Assembly (NCBI RefSeq): GCF_000349845.1
Contig: NC_020829.1
Coordinates: 1,612,001 to 1,676,000 of the forward strand
Direction of reading: 5' to 3'
DNA length: 64,000 nt
DNA from: Pseudomonas sp. ATCC 13867
GTDB lineage: Bacteria; Pseudomonadota; Gammaproteobacteria; Pseudomonadales; Pseudomonadaceae
Part shown: in pieces, positions 28,493-38,864 of the stretch
Numbering within the stretch: position 1 is the stretch's first letter
Layout: every line of letters begins with the position of its first letter
Program-made: the position numbers and the translations under genes
Notes under the pieces: model-generated
Database searches by the model: none
Told to the model about the DNA's origin: nothing
The model's input: only the letters and a program-made list of their open reading frames with translations

Positions 28493-30154
28493 ATGCAAAC
28501 CGTTTACACCGTGCTGATCCTGCTGCTGACCGTCGGGGGCACGCGGCTCGCCGCGCAGCTGATCCCGCTGCCGCTGCCATTGATCCAGATCGCCGCCGGC
28601 GCCGCGCTGGCCTGGCCGAGTCTGGGGCTGCACGTGGCGCTCGATCCCGAACTCTTCATGTTCCTGTTCATCCCACCGCTGCTGTTCGTCGATGGCTGGC
28701 GCATGCCCAAGGGCGAGTTCTGGAAGATGCGCGGGCCGATCCTGGCGCTGGCATTCGCCCTGGTGTTGGTCACGGTGGTGGTCGGTGGCGCCTTCATCCA
28801 CGTGTTGATACCGGAGATTCCCTGGGCGGCGGCCTTCGCCCTGGCGGCGGTGCTGTCGCCCACCGATGCGCTGGCGGTCTCGGCCATTGCGCAGAATCGC
28901 CTGCCCAGGCGCTTGATGCACGTCCTGCAGGGCGAGGCGCTGATGAACGATGCCTCGGGCCTGGTGGCGTTCAAGTTCGCCATCGCCGCCGCCATGACCG
29001 GAACCTTCTCGCTGATGGATGCCAGCCTGTCGTTCCTGCTGGTGGCGGTGGGCGGCCTGGCCTGCGGCGTGCTGCTGAGCTGGCTGCTGGGGCGCATCCG
29101 TGGCTGGATGATCCGTCGCGGCTGGGACGATCCGGCGACCCACGTGGTGCTGATGCTGCTGTTGCCGTTCGCCTCCTACATGGTGGCCGAGGAGGTGGGC
29201 GTATCCGGCATCCTCGCCGCGGTGGCGGCCGGCATGATGCAGAGCTGGGTCGACCTGTTGCCGCGACAGACCAATACCCGGCTGCTCAACCGCAGCGTGT
29301 GGTCGATGCTGGAGTTCGCCTTCAACGGGGTGGTGTTCCTCCTGCTCGGCCTGCAGTTGCCCGACATCCTCAAGTCGGTGGCGCACCATGCCGACGACAT
29401 GCTCTGGCATTCGTCGCAACTGCTGTTCTATGTGCTGGCGGTCTTCGCGGCGTTGCTGCTGCTGCGTTTCGCCTGGGTCTGGTGCTACTGGAAGGTCGCG
29501 GTGCGCTTCGAGCGCTGGTGGGGCGTCGAACTGGGCGGTCGTCCGGGGGAGCCGACCCTGCGGCTGTCGGCCATTTCCGCGCTGGGCGGGGTGCGCGGGG
29601 CGGTGACCCTGGCGGGCGTGCTCTCGGTGCCGTTGCTGCTGGGGGATGGCTCGCCGTTTCCGCAGCGCGATCTGATCATCTTCATCGCCGCCGGAGTGAT
29701 CCTGGTGTCGTTGCTGGCGGCGACCATCGGCCTGCCGATCCTGCTGCGCGGACTGCCGGCGGCCAGCAATGACCGCCGCGAGCTGGAGGTGGGGCAGGTC
29801 TGGCGCAAGACTGCGGTGGCGGCGATCCGCATGCTGGAAAGCGAGGAGCTGCCAGCCAGGGAAAACACCGATGCCGAGGTAACGGCGCGGTTGGCTGAGG
29901 TCAAGGCGAAGCTGATGGCCGAATACCGCCATCAGCTGGATCCTGCTCCGGACAGCCTGGAGGCCCGCGAGCGAGCCCGCAGTCTGGAACTCGCCGATCA
30001 GGCGCTGCGCATCAAGGCGCTGCGCGCGCAGCGGCTGGAGCTGTACCGGATGCGCCGCGAGCACGAGATCGACGACGAGACTCTGCGCGAGGTGCTGGGG
30101 GAGCTGGACACCCAGGAAGCCTGGGTGACCAGCAAGGCGGGGCGGTGGGTGTAA
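28493..30154 (+). CDS. CPA1-type Na+/H+ antiporter
   Basis: A 553-residue protein with about 12 membrane segments followed by a cytoplasmic tail of about 120 residues containing charged helices. Ion-binding motifs visible are SPTDALAVSAI and GEALMNDASGLVAFKFA, matching NhaP-type CPA1 antiporters; the GGVRGAVTLAG segment is also diagnostic. GGGAG precedes ATG 28493, where the first helix begins. It is monocistronic, convergent with dapC across a REP doublet. Confidence 0.9.
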   Translation: MQTVYTVLILLLTVGGTRLAAQLIPLPLPLIQIAAGAALAWPSLGLHVALDPELFMFLFIPPLLFVDGWRMPKGEFWKMRGPILALAFALVLVTVVVGGAFIHVLIPEIPWAAAFALAAVLSPTDALAVSAIAQNRLPRRLMHVLQGEALMNDASGLVAFKFAIAAAMTGTFSLMDASLSFLLVAVGGLACGVLLSWLLGRIRGWMIRRGWDDPATHVVLMLLLPFASYMVAEEVGVSGILAAVAAGMMQSWVDLLPRQTNTRLLNRSVWSMLEFAFNGVVFLLLGLQLPDILKSVAHHADDMLWHSSQLLFYVLAVFAALLLLRFAWVWCYWKVAVRFERWWGVELGGRPGEPTLRLSAISALGGVRGAVTLAGVLSVPLLLGDGSPFPQRDLIIFIAAGVILVSLLAATIGLPILLRGLPAASNDRRELEVGQVWRKTAVAAIRMLESEELPARENTDAEVTARLAEVKAKLMAEYRHQLDPAPDSLEARERARSLELADQALRIKALRAQRLELYRMRREHEIDDETLREVLGELDTQEAWVTSKAGRWV

Positions 30155-30172
30155 ACAGGCTTTGATTGCTTT

Positions 30173-30253
30173 CGCAGGGGCGAGCTTGCTTCGCGAACCG
30201 CCTGGCACCGGTGTCCGGCAGGAATCCGTTCGCGAGCAAGCTCGTTCCTACAG
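30173..30253. repeat. REP doublet between antiporter and dapC
   Basis: The left arm (30173-30198) and right arm (30228-30253) are an imperfect inverted pair of the GGAGCGAGCTTGCTCGCGAAC type, with a few substitutions such as CAGGGGCGAGC. It separates two convergent genes. Confidence 0.85.
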
Positions 30254-30264
30254 GGTGTGCAGCT

Positions 30265-31461
30265 TTACAGGCCCTGTACGTAGCGCTTGATCCGCTCGGC
30301 CGCTTCCACGCATTCGGCCAGCGGAGCCACCAGCGCCATGCGCACGCGGTTGGCGCCGGGGTTCTCGCCGTTCACCTCGCGGGACAGGTAGGAGCCCGGC
30401 ACCACGGTAACGTGCTGCGCATCGAACAGGCCGCGGCAGAACTCGGTGTCGGCGACCGGGGTCTTGGCCCACAGGTAGAAGCTGCCGTCCGGGCGTTGCA
30501 CGTCGAGCACGCCGCCGAGGATGTCCAGCACAGCGTCGAACTTCTCGCGGTACAGGTCGCGGTTGGCGCGCACGTGATCCTCGTCCTTCCAGGCCGCGAC
30601 GCTGGCCAGTTGGGTTTGAACCGGCATGGCGCAGCCGTGGTAGGTGCGGTACAGGAGGAATTTCTTCAGCACCTCGGCGTCACCGGCGACGAAGCCCGAA
30701 CGCAGGCCCGGCAGGTTGGAGCGCTTGGACAGGCTGTGGAACACCACGCAGCGCGCAAAATCCGAGCGGCCCAGTTCGGCGCAGGCGGTCAGCAGGCCGG
30801 CTGGTGGGTTCTGCTCGTCGAAGTACAGCTCGCTGTAGCACTCGTCGGCGGCGATCACGAAGTCGTGTTCGTCGGCCAGGGCGATCAGCTTCTTCAGGGT
30901 CTCCAGCGGCACCAGAGCACCGGTGGGGTTGCCCGGCGAGCAGAGGAAGAGGATCTGGCAGCGCGCCCACACCTCCGCCGGCACGGCGTCGAAGTCCGGG
31001 TTGAAGCCGTTGTCTTCCAGGCAGGGCAGGTAGTGCGGCTCGGCACCGGCCAGCAGGGCCGCACCTTCGTAGATCTGGTAGAACGGATTCGGGCTGATCA
31101 CCAGGCCCTTGGCGTTGCGGTCCACCACGGTCTGGGTGAAGGCGAACAGCGCCTCACGGGTGCCGTTCACCGGCAGCACGTGGCGCGCGGCGTCCAGCCA
31201 GCCGGCCGGCACCTTGAAGCGGCGCTCGCACCATGCGGCGATGGCTTCGCGCAGGGCGGGAATGCCCAGGGTGGTCGGGTAGACCGCCAACTGGTCGAGG
31301 TTGTCGGCCAGGGCCTTGGCGACGAAGTCCGGCGAGCGGTGCTTGGGCTCGCCGATGGACAGCGCGATGGGCTTCAGCTCCGCCGGCGGCTGGGCGCCGG
31401 CCAGCAGGGCGCGGAGCTTCTCGAAGGGGTAGGGCTGGAGCGAGTCGAGGGCAGGATTCAT
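30265..31461 (-). CDS. dapC: N-succinyldiaminopimelate aminotransferase DapC
   Basis: A 398-residue class I aminotransferase converting N-succinyl-2-amino-6-ketopimelate with glutamate. Visible marks are LSIGEPKHRSP, the NPFYQIYEGA segment, CSPGNPTGALV, ADECYSELYF and the Schiff-base lysine in SLSKRSNLPGLRSG, the DapC-typical loop (SNLPG). It lies 39 bp downstream of glnD on the same strand, so the genes may share a transcript. Confidence 0.93.
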   Translation of the reverse strand: MNPALDSLQPYPFEKLRALLAGAQPPAELKPIALSIGEPKHRSPDFVAKALADNLDQLAVYPTTLGIPALREAIAAWCERRFKVPAGWLDAARHVLPVNGTREALFAFTQTVVDRNAKGLVISPNPFYQIYEGAALLAGAEPHYLPCLEDNGFNPDFDAVPAEVWARCQILFLCSPGNPTGALVPLETLKKLIALADEHDFVIAADECYSELYFDEQNPPAGLLTACAELGRSDFARCVVFHSLSKRSNLPGLRSGFVAGDAEVLKKFLLYRTYHGCAMPVQTQLASVAAWKDEDHVRANRDLYREKFDAVLDILGGVLDVQRPDGSFYLWAKTPVADTEFCRGLFDAQHVTVVPGSYLSREVNGENPGANRVRMALVAPLAECVEAAERIKRYVQGL

Positions 31462-31500
31462 GGCAAGGCTCTTTCTATCTTGATTCTTACAAAAGACGGC

Positions 31501-34200
31501 TTAGATGCTGATGCGCACCGGCATGGTGTACTGGCCGCTGTCCGAGAGGATGTCCACCAGGGCGGTCTGGATGCGTTTGCACAAATCTGGGTCGGAGAGC
31601 GGCTGGTTGTGCGCATCGGTGACGAAGAACACGTCCTCCACGCGCTCGCCCAGGGTGGCGATCTTGGCGTTCTGTACCGACAGGTCGAAGTCCAGGAACA
31701 GCCCGCCGATGCGCGCCAGCAGGCCGGGACGGTCCGGCGCGGTGACTTCCAGTACGCTGACCTGGCGGGCCGCGTCGGTGGAGATGGTCACCTGCGGGGC
31801 GAAGGCGAAGTGCTTGAGCTGGCGCGGTACGCGGCGCTGGATGATGGTCGGGTACTCGTCCGGGTCCTTCAGGGCACTCACCAGGCCTTCGCGAATTTCA
31901 GCGACACGGGCGGGATTGTCACCGATCGAACCACCATCGGCGTCGAGCACGATGTAGGTGTCGAGGGTGAACAGGCTGGTCGAGGTGATGATCCGCGCAT
32001 CCTGGATGTTCAGGTTGAGCTGGTCCATCGCCGCCACGGTCACGGCGAAGAAGTCGTGCTGGTCGGCGGCGTAAATGAAGATCTGCGTGCCACCTTCGAA
32101 CTCGCGCTGGGCGGTTTCCCTGATCAGTACCAGTGGGGTGCCGTCGTCCGGGTGCTGGAGGATGGCCTCGGTGTGCCAGGCCACGTCGGCGGCGGTGTGG
32201 CGCAGGAAGTAGTCGTCGCCCAGCTGGCTCCAGAGCTGCTCGGCGTCGTCCTGGTCGATGCCGCCGCGCACCAGGATGTCGATGGCCGCGCTCTGCGTCT
32301 GGCGGATCTGCTCCTCGCGGTCCACCGGGTTCTCCAGGCCGCGGCGCAGCGCGCGCTTGGTCTCGGTGTAGAGCTGGCGCAGCAGGCTGGCGCGCCAGGA
32401 GTTCCACAGCGTCGGGTTGGTGGCGTTGATGTCGGCCACGGTGAGCACGTAGAGGTAGTCGAGGTAGGTCTGGTTGCCCATGAGTTGGGCGAAGTCGTAG
32501 ATCACCTGCGGGTCGGACAAATCCTTGCGCTGGGCCGTGGTCGACATGATCAGGTGGTTCTGCACCAGCCAGGACACCAGGTTGGTGTCCCACGGCGGCA
32601 GCTGGTGGCGCTGGCAGAAGTGCTCGGCATCCACCGCGCCGAGTTCCGAATGGTCGCCGCCGCGGCCCTTGGCGATGTCGTGATACAGGCCGGCAATGTA
32701 GATCAGCTCCGGCTTGGGCAGGCGCTCCATGATCTTGCTGGCCAGCGGGTACTTTTCCGCCATATCCGGGCGGCGTAGCTTGCGCAGGTGCTTGATCAGA
32801 TTGAGGGTGTGGGCGTCGACCGTATAGATGTGGAACAGGTCGTGCTGCATCTGCCCGACGATCAGGCCGAACTCCGGCAGGTAGCGGCCGAGGATGCCGT
32901 AGCGGTTCATCCGCCGCAGGTTGCGGTGGATGCCTTCCTGGCACTTGAACAGCTCGATGAACAGGCTGGTGTTGCGGATGTCGTGGCGGAAGTCGTCGTC
33001 GATCAGATGCCGGCTGTCGCGCAGCAGGCGGATGGTATCGGCGCGCACGCCTTTGATCTCCGGGTGCTGGGCCAGCAGTACGAAGATTTCCAGCAGGGCG
33101 AACGGGGTGCGCTTGAAGACGTTGGCGTGGGTGACTTCCAGGTAGCCGTCGCGCAGTTGGAAGCGGCTGTTGAGCGACTGGATCTGGCCGTTCTCGCCGG
33201 CCCGCAGTATCACTTCCTCGAAGTGCTGGGTGATCAGGTCGTTCAGCTCGGAAACCGCCATCACCACGCGGTAGTACTTCTGCATGAAACGCTCGACCGC
33301 CAGCTTGGCGTCGTTGCCCTCGTAGCCGAGTATCTTCGCGATGCTGCGCTGGTGGTCGAACAGCAGGCGGTCTTCGGCGCGGCCAGCGAGCATGTGCAGG
33401 GCGTAGCGGACCTTCCAGAGAAACTCCTGGCTGGAGGCCAGCACCGAGCATTCGCTCTCGACCAGGAAGCCCTCGCGCACCAGGGCATGCAGGTTGAGGC
33501 TGCCAAAATGGCGGCGGGCGACCCAGAGCAGCGTCTGGATGTCGCGCAGGCCGCCGGGCGAGCCCTTCACGTTGGGCTCGAGGTTGTATTCGGTGTCGTT
33601 GTATTTGGTGTGGCGGTGGATCTGTTCCTTGCGCTTGGCCAGGTAGAACTGTCCGCTGGGCCACATCTGCTGCGCGCTGGTGGCGTCGAGCATGCGCAGG
33701 CGCAGGTTGTCGGGGCCGGAGATGGTCCGGCACTCCATCAGGTTGGTGACCACGGTGAGGTCGGCGCGGGCCTCCTCGGCACACTCGGCCACCGAGCGCA
33801 CGCTCTGGCCGACTTCCAGGCCGATGTCCCAGAGCAGGGTGAGGAAGCCTTCGATGGGCTCGCGGAAAGTCTCCTGGTCCTCGCTGTCGAGCAGGATCAG
33901 CAGGTCGATGTCCGAGTGCGGGTGCAGTTCGCCGCGCCCGTAGCCGCCCACGGCGACCAGCGCGATGTCGGCGTCGTCGCCCCAGTCGAAGCGATTCCAG
34001 GCCCGCTGCAGGATCTGGTCGACGAACCAGGCGCGGTCCTCGATCAGCCGGCGGATGTCGCGGCCGCCATTGAAGCGGGCGTCGAGCACCTCGTTGGCCT
34101 GACGAATGGCCTTCTTGAAGGCGGCGATGGGGCTGGATTTGAGGGCCAGTTCCGCCTGGAACTGCCCACGGTCGAACAACTCGGGATCCACCTGCGGCAT
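31501..34200 (-). CDS. glnD: PII uridylyltransferase/uridylyl-removing enzyme GlnD
   Basis: An 899-residue nitrogen sensor. Nucleotidyltransferase motif [16 protein letters not shown] is at residues 85-100 (Asp97 and Asp99 bind metal); the HD domain is shown by [16 protein letters not shown]; two ACT domains occupy the C-terminus, with [15 protein letters not shown] marking the last one. It uridylylates PII when glutamine is low and deuridylylates when it is high. AGGAAGG precedes ATG 34200. Length matches pseudomonad GlnD. Confidence 0.95.
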   Translation of the reverse strand: MPQVDPELFDRGQFQAELALKSSPIAAFKKAIRQANEVLDARFNGGRDIRRLIEDRAWFVDQILQRAWNRFDWGDDADIALVAVGGYGRGELHPHSDIDLLILLDSEDQETFREPIEGFLTLLWDIGLEVGQSVRSVAECAEEARADLTVVTNLMECRTISGPDNLRLRMLDATSAQQMWPSGQFYLAKRKEQIHRHTKYNDTEYNLEPNVKGSPGGLRDIQTLLWVARRHFGSLNLHALVREGFLVESECSVLASSQEFLWKVRYALHMLAGRAEDRLLFDHQRSIAKILGYEGNDAKLAVERFMQKYYRVVMAVSELNDLITQHFEEVILRAGENGQIQSLNSRFQLRDGYLEVTHANVFKRTPFALLEIFVLLAQHPEIKGVRADTIRLLRDSRHLIDDDFRHDIRNTSLFIELFKCQEGIHRNLRRMNRYGILGRYLPEFGLIVGQMQHDLFHIYTVDAHTLNLIKHLRKLRRPDMAEKYPLASKIMERLPKPELIYIAGLYHDIAKGRGGDHSELGAVDAEHFCQRHQLPPWDTNLVSWLVQNHLIMSTTAQRKDLSDPQVIYDFAQLMGNQTYLDYLYVLTVADINATNPTLWNSWRASLLRQLYTETKRALRRGLENPVDREEQIRQTQSAAIDILVRGGIDQDDAEQLWSQLGDDYFLRHTAADVAWHTEAILQHPDDGTPLVLIRETAQREFEGGTQIFIYAADQHDFFAVTVAAMDQLNLNIQDARIITSTSLFTLDTYIVLDADGGSIGDNPARVAEIREGLVSALKDPDEYPTIIQRRVPRQLKHFAFAPQVTISTDAARQVSVLEVTAPDRPGLLARIGGLFLDFDLSVQNAKIATLGERVEDVFFVTDAHNQPLSDPDLCKRIQTALVDILSDSGQYTMPVRISI

Positions 34201-34529
34201 GGCGGCCTTCCTGATCAATGGCTTAGGGGAGGGCAGGGGCAAGAGGGCAACCGGGCCTGTGCGCTTGGCGCCAGGCCCGATGGCTGTGCCGGGCCGGGAT
34301 TTGTATGTTCTACCCAGCCGTCGGCGAGATTGCAAACCACACAAAATCTGCTGCGCGTCGGCATAACTGCGTTAAAAACAGGCGAGGACTGCTCATTTAC
34401 AGCACGTAAACTCCGCGTCCTCGCCTGTTTGATTCGCTGGCGCTCACCCTTCGGGCCAGCCTGTGGCTGTTACTCCCGCTGGTCGTTGCGCCTTGTTCTG
34501 CTCTAGCTCGCAAGATTTTGAACAATCAT
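34201..34529 (-). repeat. Structured intergenic element between map and glnD
   Basis: This 329-bp gap has no gene. It contains a 14-bp perfect inverted repeat (34376-34389 with 34417-34430, AAACAGGCGAGGAC type) with a nested TTTAC/GTAAA dyad inside, and a second GCTGGC/GCCAGC dyad at about 34437-34463. On the minus strand the first stem is followed by TTTTTAAC, so it can terminate map. The whole stretch looks like a composite palindromic repeat unit rather than random spacer; I recall similar blocks in other gammaproteobacteria but could not compare them. Confidence 0.6.
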
Positions 34530-35312
34530 TCAGACCGAGGTACGCGGGAAGCTTTCGTCGTTGCGCAGGGTCAGGATCTCGTAGCCGTCGGCGGTGACCA
34601 GCACGGTGTGCTCCCACTGCGCGGACAGCTTGCGGTCCTTGGTGATGGCGGTCCAGCCGTCGCCCAGCAGGCGGGTTTCCGGGCGGCCCTGGTTGATCAT
34701 CGGCTCGATGGTGAAGATCATGCCTTCCTTGAGCTCCAGGCCGGTGCCGGCGCGGCCGTAGTGCAGCACCTGGGGCTCCTCGTGGAACACCTTGCCGATG
34801 CCGTGGCCGCAGTACTCGCGCACCACCGAGAAGCCGTTCTTCTCGGCGTACTTCTGGATCACTTCGCCGATGTCGCCCAGGCGCGCACCCGGCTTGACCA
34901 CGTCGATGCCCTTGTACATGCATTCCTGGGTGATCTGGCACAGGCGGTCAGCCCATTCCGGGGTCTTGCCGACCAGGAACATCTTGCTGGTGTCGCCGTG
35001 GTAGCCGTCCTTGATCACGGTGATATCGAGGTTGACGATATCGCCTTCCTTGAGCGGCTTGTCGTTGGGGATACCGTGGCACACCACGTGGTTGATCGAG
35101 GTGCAGATGGACTTGGGGAAGCCCTTGTAGTTCAGCGGCGCGGGAATGGCCTTCTGCACGTTGACAATGTAGTCGTGGCAGATGCGGTCCAGTTCGTCGG
35201 TGGTGACGCCAGGCTTGACGTGCTCGCCGATCATTTCCAGCACTTCGGCGGCCAGACGGCCGGCGACGCGCATTTTCTCGATGTCTTCGGGCGTCTTGAT
35301 GGTAACGGTCAT
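34530..35312 (-). CDS. map: Type I methionine aminopeptidase
   Basis: A 260-residue cobalt/iron-type peptidase that removes initiator methionine. The five metal ligands are visible: the two aspartates in LDITVIKDGYHGDTSKMF, His in CGHGIGKVFHEEP, Glu in TIEPMIN and Glu in QWEHTVLVT. It is divergent from rpsB, the usual arrangement in gammaproteobacteria. Confidence 0.95.
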   Translation of the reverse strand: MTVTIKTPEDIEKMRVAGRLAAEVLEMIGEHVKPGVTTDELDRICHDYIVNVQKAIPAPLNYKGFPKSICTSINHVVCHGIPNDKPLKEGDIVNLDITVIKDGYHGDTSKMFLVGKTPEWADRLCQITQECMYKGIDVVKPGARLGDIGEVIQKYAEKNGFSVVREYCGHGIGKVFHEEPQVLHYGRAGTGLELKEGMIFTIEPMINQGRPETRLLGDGWTAITKDRKLSAQWEHTVLVTADGYEILTLRNDESFPRTSV

Positions 35313-35439
35313 GCGATTTCTCTATCAGGCGCAGCGTACGCGCGGGTCAAATGAGAGGAATACGCAAGTCTATCAGACTTGGCGGTCTCCTATATAAGGG
35401 ACGGCAGGGTGGTCGGGTGGTGCCGGATGTCTGTTCGGG

Positions 35440-35468
35440 TTTCGCTGAGCCCGGGGTTGTGGTATAAA
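35440..35468 (+). promoter_or_regulatory. Predicted rpsB promoter
   Basis: TTTCGC (35440-35445), a 17-bp spacer and TATAAA (35463-35468), followed by GC-rich bases near the start site, fit a sigma-70 promoter for the ribosomal operon; the 5' leader would be about 135 nucleotides. Confidence 0.55.
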
Positions 35469-35474
35469 GCGCCC

Positions 35475-35611
35475 CGCTTCGAAGGCTACGGCCGTTTCGA
35501 GGCATTAACCCACACATGCATCGACACGATGGCCTGGGTGCCTTTCGACTGGTTCGGAGGGTTGGCCGTTGGGATGCATGGAGGCCTAACCCGACTTATC
35601 GAGGAACTATC
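35475..35611 (+). promoter_or_regulatory. rpsB 5' leader, possible S2 autoregulatory RNA
   Basis: The leader before rpsB contains repeated GGCC-type pairing segments (CGACTGGTTCGGAGGG, GATGCATGGAGGCC), and in gammaproteobacteria the rpsB leader is known to bind S2 for feedback control of rpsB-tsf. I infer the same here; the fold was not computed. Confidence 0.45.
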
Positions 35612-36352
35612 ATGTCCCAAGTCAATATGCGCGATATGCTGAAGGCCGGTGTGCACTTCGGCCACCAGACCCGTTACTGGAACCCGAAAATGGGCAAGTT
35701 CATTTTCGGCGCGCGTAACAAGATCCACATCATCAACCTCGAAAAAACCCTGCCGATGTTCAACGAGGCCCTGACCTTCGTTGAGCGCCTGGCCCAGGGC
35801 AAGAACAAGATCCTGTTCGTCGGCACCAAGCGTTCCGCCGGCAAGATCGTTCGCGAAGAAGCTGCCCGTTGCGGCATGCCGTACGTCGACCACCGTTGGC
35901 TGGGCGGCATGCTCACCAACTACAAGACCATCCGTCAGTCGATCAAGCGTCTGCGCGAGCTGGAAACCCAGGCTCAGGACGGCACCTTCGCCAAGCTGAC
36001 CAAGAAAGAAGCCCTGATGCGCTCCCGTGATCTGGAAAAACTGGATCGCAGCCTGGGCGGCATCAAGGACATGGGCGGCCTGCCGGACGCTCTGTTCGTG
36101 ATCGACGTCGACCACGAGCGCATTGCTATCACCGAAGCCAACAAGCTGGGCATCCCGGTCATCGGCATCGTCGATACCAACAGCAGCCCGGAAGGCGTTG
36201 ACTATGTTATCCCGGGTAACGACGACGCCATCCGCGCCGTACAGCTGTACCTGGGCTCCATGGCCGAAGCCGTACTGCGTGGCAAGAGCGCCGGTGGCGT
36301 GACTGCTGACGAGTTCGTAGAAGAAGCGCCGGCCGAATCCGCCGAAGGCTGA
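35612..36352 (+). CDS. rpsB: 30S ribosomal protein S2
   Basis: A 246-residue S2 protein. Its start [19 protein letters not shown] and the segments [24 protein letters not shown] and [20 protein letters not shown] are invariant-type S2 sequence. GAGGAAC precedes ATG 35612; an in-frame upstream ATG at 35516 lies in the leader. It is the first gene of the rpsB-tsf operon. Confidence 0.97.
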   Translation: MSQVNMRDMLKAGVHFGHQTRYWNPKMGKFIFGARNKIHIINLEKTLPMFNEALTFVERLAQGKNKILFVGTKRSAGKIVREEAARCGMPYVDHRWLGGMLTNYKTIRQSIKRLRELETQAQDGTFAKLTKKEALMRSRDLEKLDRSLGGIKDMGGLPDALFVIDVDHERIAITEANKLGIPVIGIVDTNSSPEGVDYVIPGNDDAIRAVQLYLGSMAEAVLRGKSAGGVTADEFVEEAPAESAEG

Positions 36353-36385
36353 TTCCAGGACGTCCAGACGTCCTGTGGTGCGCGG

Positions 36386-36408
36386 AAAGGGGGCTAGGCC
36401 CCCTTTTT
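36386..36408 (+). terminator. Terminator/attenuator between rpsB and tsf
   Basis: A 9-bp stem (AAAGGGGGC / GCCCCCTTT) with a 3-base loop is followed by T5. As in E. coli, it probably reduces tsf expression relative to rpsB rather than ending all transcription. Confidence 0.85.
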
Positions 36409-36476
36409 GCCACCCTGTAATTCCGCCCGGGCATCCGGGCGATCTGGTTTTGAGAGCAACTCAAGAGGATTTCGAA

Positions 36477-37346
36477 ATGGCAGAAATTACTGCAGCACTG
36501 GTCAAGGAACTGCGTGAGCGTACCGGCCAGGGCATGATGGAGTGCAAGAAGGCCCTGGTAGCCGCCGAAGGCGATATCGAGAAGGCCATCGACGACATGC
36601 GCGCTTCCGGCGCCATCAAGGCTGCCAAGAAGGCTGGCAACATCGCCGCCGAAGGCTCCATCGCCGTTAAAGTGGCTGATGACGCCAAGGCCGCTACCAT
36701 CATCGAAGTCAACTCGCAGACCGACTTCCTGGCCCTGCAGGATGACTTCAAAGGCTTCGTGGCTGCTTGCCTGGACAAGGCTTTTGCCCAGAAGCTGACC
36801 GATGCCGCTCCGCTGATCGCGGAACAAGAGCCGGCCCGTGAAGCCCTGGTCGCCAAGTGCGGCGAAAACGTCAACATCCGTCGTCTGGCTCGCGCCGAAG
36901 GTGACGTGGTTGGCGCCTACCTGCACGGCCACCGCATCGGCGTTCTGGTCACCCTGAAGGGCGGCAACGCTGACCTGGCTCGCGACATCGCCATGCACAT
37001 CGCTGCCAGCAACCCGCAGTTCCTCGATCCGTCGCAGGTTTCCGAAGAAGCCGTTGCCAAGGAGAAGGAAATCTTCCTGGCTCTGAACGCCGACAAGATC
37101 GCCGGCAAGCCGGAGAATATCGTCGAGAACATGGTCAAAGGCCGTATCTCGAAGTTCCTGGCCGAGGCCAGCCTGGTCGAGCAGGCGTTCGTCAAGGATC
37201 CGGAAGTCAAGGTCGGTGAACTGGCCAAGAAAGCCGGCGCCGAAATCGTTTCCTTCATTCGTTATGAAGTAGGCGAAGGCATCGAGAAGGCCGAAGCCGA
37301 CTTCGCTGCCGAGGTTGCTGCTCAAGTAGCCGCTTCCAAGCAGTAA
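36477..37346 (+). CDS. tsf: Elongation factor Ts
   Basis: A 289-residue EF-Ts. The N-terminal UBA-like part (MAEITAALVKELRERTGQG and MMECKKAL) and the core TDFLALQDDFKGF, HIAASNPQFLDP and GRISKFLAEASL are typical. It recycles EF-Tu-GDP to GTP. AAGAGGA is 8 bases ahead of ATG 36477. It is followed by a 205-bp gap before pyrH with an imperfect AAGAGGC/GCCTCTT hairpin (37374-37408). Confidence 0.97.
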   Translation: MAEITAALVKELRERTGQGMMECKKALVAAEGDIEKAIDDMRASGAIKAAKKAGNIAAEGSIAVKVADDAKAATIIEVNSQTDFLALQDDFKGFVAACLDKAFAQKLTDAAPLIAEQEPAREALVAKCGENVNIRRLARAEGDVVGAYLHGHRIGVLVTLKGGNADLARDIAMHIAASNPQFLDPSQVSEEAVAKEKEIFLALNADKIAGKPENIVENMVKGRISKFLAEASLVEQAFVKDPEVKVGELAKKAGAEIVSFIRYEVGEGIEKAEADFAAEVAAQVAASKQ

Positions 37347-37551
37347 TAGACGGTCTCACGACTGTCGCCCCGCAAGAGGCTGCCCGCTAACGCGCGCGGC
37401 CTCTTTGCCAAACTGGGGAAGCCAAATGGGGCGGTTTCCACAGCGCAGGCCCGCACGGCGGGTTGACAGCGCCGTAAGCGTGGCGGGTCCACGCTTCCAA
37501 ACCAAGGCGCCGTGGGCGCCAAGCATTCAATCGCCGCAGGAGAAATAGGTC

Positions 37552-38289
37552 ATGGCTCAGCAGCTGAGCGCTCGTCAACCTCGCTATAAACGCATTCTTC
37601 TAAAACTGAGCGGCGAAGCCCTGATGGGGGCCGAGGAATTCGGCATCGACCCCAAGGTGCTCGATCGGATGGCCCTGGAAATCGGCCAGCTCGTGGGGAT
37701 CGGTGTCCAGGTCGGCCTGGTCATCGGCGGTGGCAACCTGTTCCGTGGCGCGGCGCTGTCCGCGGCGGGCATGGACCGCGTTACCGGCGACCACATGGGC
37801 ATGCTGGCCACCGTGATGAACGGCCTGGCCATGCGCGATGCGCTGGAGCGTTCGAACATCACCGCCATCGTCATGTCGGCCATTTCCATGGTCGGCGTCA
37901 CCGATCATTACGACCGCCGCAAGGCCATGCGCCACCTGAACAGCGGCGAGGTCGTGATCTTCTCCGCCGGTACCGGCAACCCGTTCTTCACCACCGACTC
38001 CGCCGCCTGCCTGCGCGCCATCGAAATAGATGCTGACGTAGTACTCAAGGCGACCAAGGTGGACGGCGTGTACACTGCCGACCCGTTCAAGGACCCGAAT
38101 GCCGAGAAATTCGAACGTCTGACGTACGATGAAGTGCTCGATCGCAAGCTGGGTGTGATGGACCTCACCGCCATCTGCCTGTGCCGGGACCAGAAAATGC
38201 CGCTGCGTGTGTTCAACATGAACAAGCCCGGCGCGCTGCTGAATATTGTTGTAGGTGGTGCTGAAGGCACCCTGATCGAGGAGGATTGA
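37552..38289 (+). CDS. pyrH: UMP kinase
   Basis: A 245-residue bacterial UMP kinase of the amino-acid-kinase fold. [36 protein letters not shown] and [13 protein letters not shown] are visible. It phosphorylates UMP to UDP. The frr gene begins just 1 bp after its stop. Confidence 0.96.
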   Translation: MAQQLSARQPRYKRILLKLSGEALMGAEEFGIDPKVLDRMALEIGQLVGIGVQVGLVIGGGNLFRGAALSAAGMDRVTGDHMGMLATVMNGLAMRDALERSNITAIVMSAISMVGVTDHYDRRKAMRHLNSGEVVIFSAGTGNPFFTTDSAACLRAIEIDADVVLKATKVDGVYTADPFKDPNAEKFERLTYDEVLDRKLGVMDLTAICLCRDQKMPLRVFNMNKPGALLNIVVGGAEGTLIEED

Positions 38290-38290
38290 G

Positions 38291-38848
38291 ATGATCAACG
38301 AGATCAAGAAGGAAGCGCAGGATCGCATGGGCAAAACCCTGGAAGCCCTGGGCCACGCCTTCGCCAAGATTCGTACCGGCCGTGCTCATCCGAGCATCCT
38401 GGATAGCGTCATGGTGTCCTACTACGGTTCCGATACCCCGCTGCGCCAGGTCGCCAACGTCACCGTGGAAGATTCCCGCACCCTGGCCCTGAGCGTGTTC
38501 GACAAGAGCATGATCCAGGCGGTCGAGAAGGCCATCATGACCTCCGACCTGGGCCTGAACCCGGCGACCGCCGGCACCACCATTCGCGTTCCGATGCCGG
38601 CCCTGACCGAGGAAACCCGCAAGGGCTTCACCAAGCAGGCCCGTGCCGAGGCCGAGCAGGCTCGCGTTTCCGTGCGCAACATCCGTCGCGATGCCCTGGC
38701 TCAACTGAAGGACCTGCAGAAAGAGAAGGAAATCAGCGAGGACGACGAGCGTCGTGCTGGTGATGATGTGCAGAAGATCACCGACAAGTTCGTCGCCGAG
38801 ATCGAAAAGGCCCTCGAGGCCAAGGAAGCGGATCTGATGGCCGTCTGA
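38291..38848 (+). CDS. frr: Ribosome recycling factor
   Basis: A 185-residue RRF: three-helix bundle segment with [28 protein letters not shown] and the C-terminal [15 protein letters not shown] helix. It splits post-termination ribosomes with EF-G. It lies between pyrH and uppS, as usual. Confidence 0.97.
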   Translation: MINEIKKEAQDRMGKTLEALGHAFAKIRTGRAHPSILDSVMVSYYGSDTPLRQVANVTVEDSRTLALSVFDKSMIQAVEKAIMTSDLGLNPATAGTTIRVPMPALTEETRKGFTKQARAEAEQARVSVRNIRRDALAQLKDLQKEKEISEDDERRAGDDVQKITDKFVAEIEKALEAKEADLMAV

Positions 38849-38864
38849 CGGCCGGGTTCTCGTC

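Noticed and set aside
37374..37408. AAGAGGC/GCCTCTT hairpin between tsf and pyrH as terminator
   Set aside because: The loop is long and no T-run follows; the evidence is too weak to call a terminator.
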